From Chrysophaeum taylorii (lineage: Eukaryota; Sar; Pelagophyceae; Pelagomonadales; Pelagomonadaceae): a DNA stretch of 64,000 nt. Below, one piece after another: positions 50,327-59,826 of this stretch (within the stretch, counting starts at the first letter, position 1; every line of letters starts with the position of its first letter). A model generated the notes under the pieces. That model saw only the letters and a list, made by a program, of their open reading frames with translations, searched no databases and was not told the origin of the DNA. Location: the NCBI GenBank assembly GCA_029834535.1, contig JAQMWT010000047.1:186001-250000 (forward strand), in the 5' to 3' direction. A program made the translations under genes and the position numbers.

Positions 50327-51325
50327 TTAGAAGAGGATGTAGATGATAATAAAGACAATAATGATGGCGAAGATCTTGAGGAGGAGGGCCCGGTTGCCCT
50401 GGATGATGGCCTGGGCCTTGGAAAGTTCGCCGTGGCCGGTCTCGACCTCGCGTCTCGCGTTCTCGACGTCGTCGTCGAGGCGTTCGACGACCTCGCCCTG
50501 CTGGGCGAGGAGGGTCGAAAAACGGGAGAAGAGCTCGCCGAGCTTGCCGATCTCTGACTCGATGGTGTGGGCGTGGTCGAGTCGTCGGCGCGAGGTCTGT
50601 TCCAAAAGGAGTTGCTGCTGCTGCGCCTGCTGGCGCTGCTGGAGCTGGAGCCTGGAATTGGTCGTCGTCGGCTGATGTTCGCGGACCGGAGGCCGGCGCG
50701 AGCGAAGTACCGGCGCCGAAAAAGTGCCGCCGACGATAGGAGGGGGTGGGCGAGCCGCGGGAGTCGGCGGAGTCGCCGGTTTGGGCGGCTCGAAGGGGGT
50801 GGAAAAGAGGGGGGTATCGAGCTGGACCTTGGCAGAGATCGAAGGCCCGGGGCGCGAGAATTTGTGGCGGCGCTCCTGCTGGTGCTTGAGGGTTTTCTGG
50901 CGCAAAACCGCGCAGTTTTGCACCTTCTTGGTCCGCTCGTCGAGCTGCGTGCGAAGATTTAGAGCGATCTGGCGCTCGAAGTCTCGCCGCTGTCCTCGTC
51001 GTTTCTCGGCCGCGTCGAGCGCGACGCCCACGGCGCGGTGCACCCATTTGCAGTCGACCTCGACGCTCTCCATCACGACTTCGAAGTTCTCGGCGCGCTC
51101 GCCTCTTCCGACGAGGGCCTCGAGCCGCGACACGAGGGTGTCGATGTCGCGCATTTTTGCCGCGATTTTCTCGGCGCGCGCCAGCGTCTCCGACGACCGC
51201 GCGGCGAAAGGCGTTGCCTCGGAATCGACGCACGCCCGACCCGCGCGTCGCAATTCGAGCTTGAGGGCGCTGCGCCACTCGCGAGTCCTGTCGCGGGACG
51301 ACGCGATGCGATGATGATGGAACAT
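50327..51325 (-). CDS. Qa-SNARE, syntaxin-5/Sed5-like (332 aa)
   Basis: Syntaxin 5 drives ER-Golgi and intra-Golgi fusion. The N-terminus has SSRDRTREWRSALK, like the RTxEF start of syntaxin-5 proteins that binds Sly1. The Habc-like region follows (RAEKIAAKMRDIDTLVSRLEALV), then a Pro/Gln-rich linker. The SNARE motif runs from HTIESEIGKLGELFSRFSTLLAQQGEVVERLDDDVENA, with the central layer Gln in LAQQGE. A C-terminal membrane anchor (LLLKIFAIIIVFIIIYILF) ends the protein, so it is tail-anchored. Start is the ATG complementary to 51323-51325. Divergent KLHDC4 starts 60 bp away. Confidence 0.87.
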   Translation of the reverse strand: MFHHHRIASSRDRTREWRSALKLELRRAGRACVDSEATPFAARSSETLARAEKIAAKMRDIDTLVSRLEALVGRGERAENFEVVMESVEVDCKWVHRAVGVALDAAEKRRGQRRDFERQIALNLRTQLDERTKKVQNCAVLRQKTLKHQQERRHKFSRPGPSISAKVQLDTPLFSTPFEPPKPATPPTPAARPPPPIVGGTFSAPVLRSRRPPVREHQPTTTNSRLQLQQRQQAQQQQLLLEQTSRRRLDHAHTIESEIGKLGELFSRFSTLLAQQGEVVERLDDDVENARREVETGHGELSKAQAIIQGNRALLLKIFAIIIVFIIIYILF

Positions 51326-51385
51326 TGTGTGATGATTGCTGCCCGCCCGAGGGGTTTTGATTACGGGAGTGTGCTATCCGTTTGT
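51326..51385. promoter_or_regulatory. 60-bp bidirectional promoter region (Qa-SNARE / KLHDC4)
   Basis: Only 60 bp lie between divergent ATGs. It is GC-rich on the right with TTGTGTGATGATTGC on the left. No TATA box is obvious. Confidence 0.55.
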
Positions 51386-52963
51386 ATGGGGGGGAAGAAG
51401 AAGAAGAAGAAGGACCCGGCGAAGGATGCGGCGAAGAAGGCGCGGAAGGCCGCCAGGGCCGAGAAGGCCGCGCTGAAGCGCGACCGCAGGGAGGGTCGTG
51501 ATGATGAAGAGGAGGAGGAAGATATCGACAAAGTGCTGTCCGAGGTGGCCAGGGCTGATGCCGAGCGGCGGGAGGTGACGTTGACCCCATTGGGCGACTC
51601 CTCCTTGGTCCGCGGCATCGCCGGGCGGGCCAACTGCTCGTTGACGGCCGTGGGTCGCGACGAGATGTGGTTGTTCGGCGGCGAGCGGTGCGACGGAGAT
51701 GCCTGCCGCGCGCGCGGCGAGCTGTACCGACGTCGCAAGGACGAGTGGACGCGCGTCCAAGCTCCGGGAGGTCCGTGCCCGCGGTGCTCCCACCAGGCCG
51801 TCGAGATCGCGGGCAAGGTATACGTGTTTGGCGGCGAGTACGCGACGCTGACTCAGTTCCGCCACTTCAACGACCTCTGGGCGCTCGATCCGAAAAAGTT
51901 TTCGTGGGAGCAGAAGACCCCCGCGGGCAGGCGACCAGGTCCGCGGTCGGGTCACCGCGCCCGCAACTGGCGCGGCCAGCTGTTGGTGTTCGGCGGGTTC
52001 TTCAAGTCCCAGACCGAGAGCCGTTGGTTCAACGACCTGTGGGTCTACGCGCCGTCGCGGAACGAGTGGTCGGAAATCGAGACTTCGACGGTACCGGGCG
52101 CCGTCAAGCCGCCGGCTCGCTCGGCGTGCGGCCTCGCCCTCCACGGGGACCTCGTGTTTGTCTGGGGCGGCTATTCGGAGATCCAGTGCGACAACGCCGT
52201 CAAGGCCAAGGGCAAGGAGCACGTGGACTCGTGGATGCTCGATCTCTCTATCGAGAGCGAGAGCGAGAGCTCGAGGTCGAGGAGGAGGTGGAACCGCGCG
52301 GCGATAAAGGGACGCGGGCCTTCGCAGCGTGCGGGGTCTACGGCCGTCGTCCGCGGCGACCTGTGCTACGTCTTCGGAGGCGTCCACGACGACGACGACG
52401 ACGACGACGATGGTCTCCGGACGCGAAGCATTTTCTTCGGCGACGTCCATGTCCTTGATCTCGCCGCGAGGAGATGGCACGCCGTCGTCGCCTCGACTCC
52501 GCCGCCGGCGGCCCGCGTCGGCGCTGCCCTCGCGTTTAAGGATCCAAAGACCATTCTTCTTATCGGCGGCCTCCTGGAGACCAAGGGCGACCGCGAGCGC
52601 ACCTTCGACGACATCTGGACCCTGGACGTCGGCAAGAGCGCGTGGACGTGCGTTATCGAGCCCTCGTCCTCCCCGCGAGAGGAGGAGGAGGAAGAAGAAG
52701 AAGAAGAAGAGGGGGACGAGTCGTGCGAAGAAGACGACGCCGAGGAGGAGGATGATGAAGAAGAAGAAGAAGACGAAGTCAAGGACGAGGAGAAGCGCGA
52801 AGACGCGGACGTTCGTCTTCGTCCGGGGGAGGCGCTCCGCGACTTTTTCGCGCGTACTCGCGCTCACTGGCTTGCCGAGGTCTCGGAAGACGCGTCGGAA
52901 AAGGAACGGAAGCGCGCTGCCTTTCACCTGGCATCGAAGTTTTTCCAGGACGTGGATAGATAA
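51386..52963 (+). CDS. KLHDC4: KLHDC4 / Kel3-type kelch-repeat protein (525 aa)
   Basis: The ATG at 51386 gives MGGKKKKKKDPAKDAAKKARKAARAEK, the lysine/alanine-rich N-terminus typical of KLHDC4 orthologues; upstream frame is shadow. Six kelch blades follow: DEMWLFGGE, GKVYVFGGEYAT with FRHFNDLWALD, RGQLLVFGGFFKS with NDLWVYAP, GDLVFVWGGYSE, GDLCYVFGGVHDD and KTILLIGGL with FDDIWTLD. The HQAV and SGHR pairs match the family. A Glu-rich acidic tract (about residues 430-470) and a short C-terminal helix region (ALRDFFARTRAHWLAEV) close it. The molecular role of KLHDC4 is poorly defined. Confidence 0.87.
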   Translation: MGGKKKKKKDPAKDAAKKARKAARAEKAALKRDRREGRDDEEEEEDIDKVLSEVARADAERREVTLTPLGDSSLVRGIAGRANCSLTAVGRDEMWLFGGERCDGDACRARGELYRRRKDEWTRVQAPGGPCPRCSHQAVEIAGKVYVFGGEYATLTQFRHFNDLWALDPKKFSWEQKTPAGRRPGPRSGHRARNWRGQLLVFGGFFKSQTESRWFNDLWVYAPSRNEWSEIETSTVPGAVKPPARSACGLALHGDLVFVWGGYSEIQCDNAVKAKGKEHVDSWMLDLSIESESESSRSRRRWNRAAIKGRGPSQRAGSTAVVRGDLCYVFGGVHDDDDDDDDGLRTRSIFFGDVHVLDLAARRWHAVVASTPPPAARVGAALAFKDPKTILLIGGLLETKGDRERTFDDIWTLDVGKSAWTCVIEPSSSPREEEEEEEEEEEGDESCEEDDAEEEDDEEEEEDEVKDEEKREDADVRLRPGEALRDFFARTRAHWLAEVSEDASEKERKRAAFHLASKFFQDVDR

Positions 52964-53389
52964 TGACGAAGCCGACACGAATAATAATTATCGGATAGTA
53001 GCGAAGTTCCTTCTCCCAAAGATAAAACCTACATCATCATCATCATCATCATGATACTGAGGTGGTGCGTTTTCGACTAACTGCTAGTTTTTAAAGATCG
53101 ACAGCTATCCGGAGTGTCGGGTCGGGTTTCGGGTCGAGGTATGTTCTTCTAATAATTGTTCTACGATGGACGTACAAAAGCGTTTTCTTCGTCCGTCTGC
53201 CCTTCCTTCCTAATCTGGAGTTGTGCGCGCCTCCGCTCGCTCGTGCTTGTGCTCGTGCTTGTGCTCGCGCGTGCTCTTGCTGTGGGCGGGGCGTCTTCTA
53301 CTAGAAAGCATCATGCGTCGCATCGCAGCATGTCAGATCGCGTCGCGTCGCGGTGGCAGCGTTTCTAGCACAAATACGATAAAATCAAA
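52964..53389. other. Convergent intergenic region
   Basis: A (CAT)n tract lies at 53033-53053. TTTTCGACTAACTGCTAGTTTTTAAAG (53070-53096) faintly resembles the copia junction motif. CTTGTGCTCG repeats occur at 53242-53270. No gene is supported. Confidence 0.45.
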
Positions 53390-55882
53390 TCAACGCGAGG
53401 AGGAGGACGAAGATATCTCGTGCAAGGTGCAGGAGAAGTCGGCGACGAGGGGCGGGGAACATTTGTCGCTGAAGCACTTGACCCCGGGCTCGGGCCATTT
53501 CTCAAAGATCTCCTGGAATTTCGTGCAGCCGATGCCGGGCCTGCCGGGCGAATCCACGTAGGCGTCGTTCTCTCCAGAAAGCCAGTAGTCGCGGACGCCG
53601 GAAACGATGGCGTCGCGCTCGTCGGGGGTAAAGTGCGTCGTCTCGCACGTGGATGCGACGGCGGGGGCTTTTGAATTCAGGCGACCCATGAGCTCCGTCG
53701 GGAGCGCTCTGAGGTGGTCCTCGAGAGCTTTCCGGTAAGTCTCGGCGTCGGCAATAATCGAGTCGAGCGTCTTGTTGCGCATGAAGCGGTCGATCGCGTC
53801 GGGAAGGTCGCGCCAATTTTCGACGAATACAAAGGGTGCTTTGACGGGGAAGTCGTCCGAGCCGTCGCGCCAGAACTTGGCCGGGTCGCCGCAGTTTTTG
53901 GCCGATAAGCCGCCGTCGGTCGCGTAGGTCGCGTCGACTATCGGGACAGATCCGAGCATTAACGACTCGATGACGCGGCCCGAGGTCCAGAAGTCGCCCG
54001 CCGGGGCGATGCTGAACAACGAGAGCCTCGTCATCTCGGCCACATCTTTACGACCGTTCGCGCCGAGGTGAATTCGCTCGTCGTTCGCGCCGGGGCGTTC
54101 GTCGGTAAAGTCGAAGACGCTCTCGAGCCCGGGGGCCTTGGCCAATCTAAGGTTTTCGAGGGCGTCGTAGCCGCCATCCACGAGCCACTCGAACAAATAG
54201 GTGCGACTCGGTTTTCGGCGGTTGAGGGACGCCGAGAGCCCGATGAAAAATTTCCGTTCGGAAGCCGGAAGCGGCGGCTCGAGTTCGACGTCGTCGCGGA
54301 TTTTTTCGCCAGAGGACGCCGCATCCAAAGCGCTCGCGTGGTCATCGAGTTCGACCTCGACACCTTCGAGCCCAAACGGAAACCAGGATGCCCTCGGAAG
54401 TTCAAAAGACGACGTCTTCTCGAGGTCGCGGTTGTAGGACTCGACCATATCGAGCGCGCCGTCGTTGGCGACGAGGAGCTTGTGGTGCGTCGGGGGAAGC
54501 TCGTGGTCAAGACGGCACGAGAGGTCGCCCGCCAGCACGATGGTCAGCGGTTGCTCGTACGCCAGGAGCTTCCGGAGGGTTTTCGACCGCAACACGAGGT
54601 TGTCGGCGAATTGGTAGACGCATTCCCTGTTGACGCGATCTTCGCAAAACTCTTTTTTAGCGTTCGAACCCGCGTAGCACGCGTCCATCGCCGCGTCGAT
54701 GGCTTGGGGGTCTTGGAGCGCCTCGAGCGACTGATCATTCCTCTTGCCGCCGCCGCCGCTTGGGACGTGATACGCCTCGATGAGCGAGTACAACACGTCC
54801 ACGAAGACGACGGACCCCCCGAGTAATCGCCGCTCGTCGAGCGCTCGCGCGAGCACGTCCTCCGTCGTGTACACGTGGAGCTCGGCGTCGAACTTTTTCT
54901 CGCCCTCCTTCCCCAACAATCCGAACCGCCAATACGCGTACGCATCCTTGGAGAATCGCGCCTTGTATTGCCTCGAGTCGCGCACGATGTGTTCCTGGAG
55001 GGGAATCGCGCCGGGCGTTCCCCATCGCTGGACGTACTCGCCGTAGCCGTGGCTCGAGCCGCCAAAGCCCCGGCGCCAGGCCGGCGCAAACCCGTAGTAC
55101 TCCCGTTCCTTCTCCTGGTTATCGAGGGACTCGCACCACCGGTCCATGTCGTTCAGGGCCTTGAACGCCGACTCGGCGCCCGTGTACCCCGAGTTCATCT
55201 CCGCGCCCTCGACCGCCCCGAAACCGCCGTAGTGCGCCGCGACGCGCTCGCACATCTCGCCGTCCGCATCCGCCGCCGACCCGCTAAAGCAGGCGTGGCA
55301 CACCGCGTGCTCGTCGCAGTCGTACAGCCTCCCCCCCTCCACCATGTCTCCCACCAAAGGCCCGCTCGCGTCGTTCGGCGCGTTCCTCGAATGCGCGGGT
55401 CTCGTCGGCACGAACCTTCCGTCGCACACCGCCCGCATGTTGGCGACGGCTTCCCAGGCGCACACCATCGCGTACGCAAAGTCGGGGTCCACGCACGCAT
55501 CGTGGCACACCTCGTCAAACTTGGTGCCGGGCCCCGTGTGCTGCGGCTTGGAACACCACGACGCCACGTCGAAGTACGGACACGAGTCCGTCGAATCGGG
55601 CGGATCTTTCAGCCGGAACCGAAGGTCGTCGTCGTTGTTCACGCACGCCCTCCGCACCACGCCGCCCCCGAACGGCTCGCGAGGTGGGAACACGTCTTCC
55701 TCCTCCGCCGCGAGCGAACTCTTGTTGCGAATAATAACGGGGGTCGCTCGCGACACGCCGAGTAATCCCAACCCCGTCGCAGCCAGCACCCCGGCCGCGA
55801 CGGCCACCCGTCTTCGCGTTTCCGCGACCTTCCCGCCCTCGACCGCCAGCAGCTGCGTCCGCTCATCACAAGACGAAGCCAT
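53390..55882 (-). CDS. Exostosin-like (GT47-type) glycosyltransferase, type II membrane protein (830 aa)
   Basis: GT47 enzymes build cell-surface or extracellular polysaccharides in the Golgi. The short cytoplasmic N-terminus is followed by a membrane span (RVAVAAGVLAATGLGLLGVS, about residues 26-45). A Cys-rich stem region (about 75-260, many spaced cysteines such as CDEHAVCHACFSG) suggests disulfides. The exostosin domain is recognised by SLFSIAPAGDFWTSGRVIESLMLGSVPIVDATY, the block where nucleotide-sugar binding occurs, preceded by KFFIGLSASLNRRKPSRTYLFEWL. ENWRDLPDAIDRFM is the usual helix after it. Start is the ATG complementary to 55880-55882. The sugar donor and acceptor are unknown. 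Confidence 0.75.
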   Translation of the reverse strand: MASSCDERTQLLAVEGGKVAETRRRVAVAAGVLAATGLGLLGVSRATPVIIRNKSSLAAEEEDVFPPREPFGGGVVRRACVNNDDDLRFRLKDPPDSTDSCPYFDVASWCSKPQHTGPGTKFDEVCHDACVDPDFAYAMVCAWEAVANMRAVCDGRFVPTRPAHSRNAPNDASGPLVGDMVEGGRLYDCDEHAVCHACFSGSAADADGEMCERVAAHYGGFGAVEGAEMNSGYTGAESAFKALNDMDRWCESLDNQEKEREYYGFAPAWRRGFGGSSHGYGEYVQRWGTPGAIPLQEHIVRDSRQYKARFSKDAYAYWRFGLLGKEGEKKFDAELHVYTTEDVLARALDERRLLGGSVVFVDVLYSLIEAYHVPSGGGGKRNDQSLEALQDPQAIDAAMDACYAGSNAKKEFCEDRVNRECVYQFADNLVLRSKTLRKLLAYEQPLTIVLAGDLSCRLDHELPPTHHKLLVANDGALDMVESYNRDLEKTSSFELPRASWFPFGLEGVEVELDDHASALDAASSGEKIRDDVELEPPLPASERKFFIGLSASLNRRKPSRTYLFEWLVDGGYDALENLRLAKAPGLESVFDFTDERPGANDERIHLGANGRKDVAEMTRLSLFSIAPAGDFWTSGRVIESLMLGSVPIVDATYATDGGLSAKNCGDPAKFWRDGSDDFPVKAPFVFVENWRDLPDAIDRFMRNKTLDSIIADAETYRKALEDHLRALPTELMGRLNSKAPAVASTCETTHFTPDERDAIVSGVRDYWLSGENDAYVDSPGRPGIGCTKFQEIFEKWPEPGVKCFSDKCSPPLVADFSCTLHEISSSSSSR

Positions 55883-56227
55883 TCTCTACTAGTCCGCGTC
55901 ACGTCGATTCCTTTTTTCTGATTTGTTTTGACGCAACAAGAAATTGCCGTTGGATACGAATTTCGCTTCGTGACGCCACTTTCAACTTGCTGTCGTTTTC
56001 CAGTAAGGAGAACATTGTATTCGTTCCTCAAACAACACCACATAGTCACTCACTCCTCTTCTTCCGTTGTTGGATTCGAGTTTTCCCGTTTTTTTGACAC
56101 GACTCAAACACCACCACCACGCGTCGTCAGATTCTTTCACCACCCACGTGACGAGAGGTCGATCTCGTACGTACGTACATAGTGTTGTGTGCACACGCGT
56201 GATTTTTTCACTCTCTCCTGTTATTAT
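55883..56227. other. 5' flank of the exostosin-like gene
   Basis: Lower-GC DNA with no supported gene. It should contain the promoter of the minus-strand glycosyltransferase. The Helitron-derived copy E starts at 56228. Confidence 0.45.
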
Positions 56228-57329
56228 CCTAACTACTAATCGACAGATATTTGTTTGTCTGTCTGTTTGTCTCTTTGTCTTTAAATGTCGACTGCTAAGA
56301 GGGGGGGGTGTGTGTGGGGAGCATGAAGGATGTGGGTGGGTGTTTGTCCCTCGATTTAGGGTAAGGATCAGGTAGGCGCGAGAGTAAGGATCAGGTAGGC
56401 GCGAGAGCCAGACAGTGAGCCTCCAAGCCGTCTACGGCGACCTCGCAGACTATTTCCACGACCCGCGGCGGCTCTTTCAGCGCGCCATTCTCACGCCCCG
56501 TCGAAACGATGTTGTCGATGCTGACAACGCGCGCATGACCGCGGCCTTTTTTTCCCGGAGACGAGGCGTCGGAGTTCTTTTCGGCTGACTAGGCTGGGTC
56601 GTAAGACGACGCCTCGCTCTTTACAGTAGAGTTTTCAACTCCCTGACAACCAACGGTATGCTGACTTTGATTGCGAGCTTAATGTCTTCGCAACCTCGAC
56701 CCGTCGCACGGCCACTGCAACGGTACCAGATACATGATCGATCGTGTCGTTGTCGCCGAGGCTCCTCCAACCTGTATCCCTTAAGGCCCGCCTACGCCAA
56801 ACGATCACCAAGAGCTAGGGCCAGACGCCCCGCGAAGTCGGCGTACTCTTGGCGAAGCCCGTCTTCCGCCACGTCCAGCTCTACGTGGCTCTCTGTCGAT
56901 CGGCATCCCCGAGGATATACTCATCTGGGTCGACGACTCCACCCTACTCCACACGTGCTGCGCAATACCGATAAGCCCCCTCCCAGCGTCTAGACGCGCA
57001 CTGTAGGTGAACTTACTGGGACCAGGTGAACTTACTGGGGTTGGAGATTGGGACTAGGTGAGCTGAGTGACCAGGTGAACTTACTGAGACCACGTGTGAA
57101 CTTACTGGGGTTTTTAGAGTAAAGGGTTTTTAGAGTAAACTCAAAGGTTGGCGGCGCGTGCGGATCAAAGCAGCTTAGATTGGCGGAGGCGAGAGCGACG
57201 AGCTCAAAGGAGTTGGTGTGAGCTAGGTGAACTTACTGACCAGGTGAACTTATACGAAACTTACTGGGACCAGGTGAACTTGCTGGGGTTAGAGATTGGG
57301 ACTGGGTGAACTTACTGGCCTGCACTTGT
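56228..57329 (+). mobile_element. Helitron-derived element, copy E, with nested copia fragment
   Basis: It has standard 5' end (CCTAACTACTAATCGACAG), (TGTC)n tract, a 65-bp copia fragment at 56277-56341, then TGTTTGTCCCTCGATTTAGG and the usual body with helicase blocks and the shared GACTAG stop. The AGGTGAACTTACTGG array (57004-57315) is rearranged and longer. The end is GCCTGCACTTGT at 57318-57329, followed by TATTATTATTAGGG. Confidence 0.8.
56277..56341 (+). repeat. 65-bp copy of the copia internal/LTR junction
   Basis: It is identical over 65 bp to 2703-2767, spanning the last internal bases, the polypurine tract and the first about 34 bp of the LTR. It is embedded between the (TGTC)n tract and the CCTCGATTTAGG block of Helitron-derived copy E. 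Confidence 0.9.
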
Positions 57330-58556
57330 TATTATTATTAGGGATCCGTCAAGTTTGGTCAAAAAGTTTGGTGAATTTCTTTCATGTTTGCTCGATTTTG
57401 ATGTATGATTAAGGAAAAACTCACATGTGTGGTCACTTTCCATAGAAGTTAGGTCAGTTAAGTTTGGTCACTCCGAAGTTGCATTAAGTTTGATCAATCA
57501 ACCCTTCAAGTTTGATTAATTTCCTTGTAAGTTTGGTCAACAAGTTTGATCACTACTCCTCAAACTTCCACAGTATTGACCAAACTTCGGCTTTTTTAAT
57601 CAAACTTAAGAAGGCTTTTCAAGGGGGCGCGTGAGCGCTTTTGGTGCGAAAATGCTTTAAAAACGAGAGCTAGGTGCTGCAGCCACGCAGAATCTACCGT
57701 CGCGTTACACGCGCGGCATGGGCACCCCCCCATGACCGCCTTAGAAGGAGGTCCATCCTAAGACAGCGCGGCGATACGCAAGGAGAGCGGGTAGCGACGC
57801 GCGGCCTCGAGAGCAGATTCCCACGGCTTGGCGTATTTAAGCTGGGCCCATTCTCGTACCTTCCATCGTTCGTAGAAGCCACCCAAACCGCGACTCACCA
57901 CGGTGGTGTTGCCGTGGTCGTGCGTCATTCTTCAACAACAAGCGGACATAGGACACCAGACTTACACGGTCTGCGTGAGACGGATCACCCCATTCTGCAT
58001 CCCAAAACTCGAGAGGGAGCGCGTCTTTGATAATCGACTCGGGGTTGAGAACGCGAAACTCGACGACCTCGAGAAACTGCGCGAGCAACGCCCCTCAAGC
58101 ACCCAAAGATTGTAGTCCCACACTTGTGCGGGACCGTACAGGACCACGTTCAGGAGTTCCTCACCGTCGCGTACCCGATCCGGAGTTAGCTGTCCAGCTT
58201 GATCATGGGACGGCAACGCGAGCACGTGCCGTTACGCCAGCATAAACAACTCGCACGACCGTAAGAGAACACCTCCTTATCCTCCTCCTCCTCGCGCATC
58301 TCGACAACCCCGCCCTGCCGCAAGATCTCCCCGGGAGCTGCTGCTGCACCGTCGAGCACTGTACGAGAAAGTCGGCAAATACAAGCTGCGGCGCGAAGGG
58401 ATGTCAAGACGTCGACAGCCTCGTTCCGGAAGATCGCCGACACCACCCCTGTGTAATTCTAACCCAGTCATCAGTACGAGTCTAAAATATGACAAGTTTG
58501 ATGTGATTGTTCGAAATTTGATCACACCAAATTGAATGCCTCCAAGTCTTATCTTT
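57330..58556 (-). mobile_element. Unclassified element with AAGTTTGGTCA repeats and ORF remnant
   Basis: The left 290 bp carries at least eight AAGTTTGGTCA / AAGTTTGATCA units, direct and inverted. The right end (58490-58545) has AAGTTTGAT and TTTGATCACACC versions. Between them the minus strand holds protein-like sequence in two frames (VRDGEELLNVVLYGPAQVWDYNLWVLEG, then LAQFLEVVEFRVLNPESIIKDALPLEFWDAEWGD), plus CLCWRNGTCSRC further upstream. It may be a decayed DNA transposon with subterminal repeats. The family is not identified. Similar repeats recur at 60755-60850. Confidence 0.4.
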
Positions 58557-59586
58557 CTTAACTACTAATCGACAGATGTTTGTCTGTCTGTCTGTCTTTC
58601 TGTTTGTCCCTCGATTTAGGGTAAGGATCAGGTAGGCCCGCGAGCCAGACATTGATCCTCCAAGCCGTTTACGGCGACCTCGCAGACTGTTTCCACGACC
58701 CGCGGCGGCTCTTTCAGCGCGCCATTCTCACGCCCCGTCGAAACGATGTTGTCGATGCTGACAACGCGCGCATGACCGCCGCCTTATTTTCCCGGAGACG
58801 AGGCGTCGGAGTTCTTTCGGCCGACTAGGTTGGGTCGGAAGCCGACGCCTCGCTCTTTACAGTCGAGTTTTGAACTCCCCGACAACCAACGGCATGCTGA
58901 CTTTGATCGCGAGCTTAATGTCTTCGCAACCTCGACCCGTCGCACGGCCACTGCAACGGTACCAGATACATGATCGATCGTGTCGTTGTCGCCGAGGCTC
59001 CTCCAACCTGTATCCCTTAAGGCCCGCCTACGCCAAACGATCACCAAGAGCTAGGGCCAGACGCCCCGCGAAGTCGGCGTACTCTTGGCGAAGCCCGTCT
59101 TCTGCCACGTCCAGCTCTACGTGGCTCTCTGTCGATCGGCAACCCCGAGGATATCCTCTTCTGAGTCGACGACTCCACCCTACCCCACACGTGCTGCGCA
59201 ATACCGATAAGCCCCCTCCCGGCGTCTACACGCGCACTGTAGGTGAACTTACTGGGACCAGGTGAACTTACTGGGGTTTGAGATTGGGACTAGGTGAACT
59301 TAGTGACCAGGTGAACTTACTGGGACCAAGTGAACTTACTGGGGTTTTTAGAGTGAACGCAAAGGCTAGCGGCGTGTACGGATCAAAGCAGCTTAGATTG
59401 GCGGAGGTGAGAGCGACGAGCTCGAAGGAGAGTGGGGTGAGTGGATGTGAGCACGAGTGGGCTTACGCCGAACTTACTGGGGTTAGAGATTGGGACTAGG
59501 TGAACTTACTGGGACCAGGTGAACTTACTGGGGTTAGAGATTGGGACCAGGTGAACTTACTGGCGAACTTACTGGCCTGCACTTGT
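58557..59586 (+). mobile_element. Helitron-derived element, copy F
   Basis: It starts CTTAACTACTAATCGACAG, has a shorter (TGTC)n tract and a single GTAAGGATCAGGTAGG block, then the same body and shared stop, followed by a well-ordered AGGTGAACTTACTGG array (59239-59575) and GCCTGCACTTGT. The helicase blocks are the same as in copies A-E. Confidence 0.8.
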
Positions 59587-59826
59587 TTGACCATACACAC
59601 GCATCAACATGCGAACACTCGCAGAACAACATATACAAACAAGGCCTGCGCAAGACAACGCTGATACCACGCTGTTTCGTCGCCCAAGATTATTCGGATG
59701 CGCCTTATTAGTTCGATGTTTATGACAGACTACAGCGAACGATCCCGGTTCGTCATCTCGTGCCTTTAGCGGATGACATTGTTGCAGATGTCTATCAAAC
59801 GCATATGCCGAGAAGAGCCGCCTGAC
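59587..59826. other. Spacer, nothing recognised
   Basis: Lower-GC sequence between copy F and R2. No gene or repeat is recognised. Confidence 0.5.

Noticed and set aside
50184-51590. 468-codon minus frame over the SNARE and KLHDC4 starts
   Set aside because: Ser/Pro/Arg-rich shadow crossing two well-supported genes and their shared promoter.
29535-59575. AGGTGAACTTACTGG arrays as a CRISPR array
   Set aside because: Spacers are not unique and repeats are short, and the host is a eukaryote. The arrays are internal parts of a transposable element.
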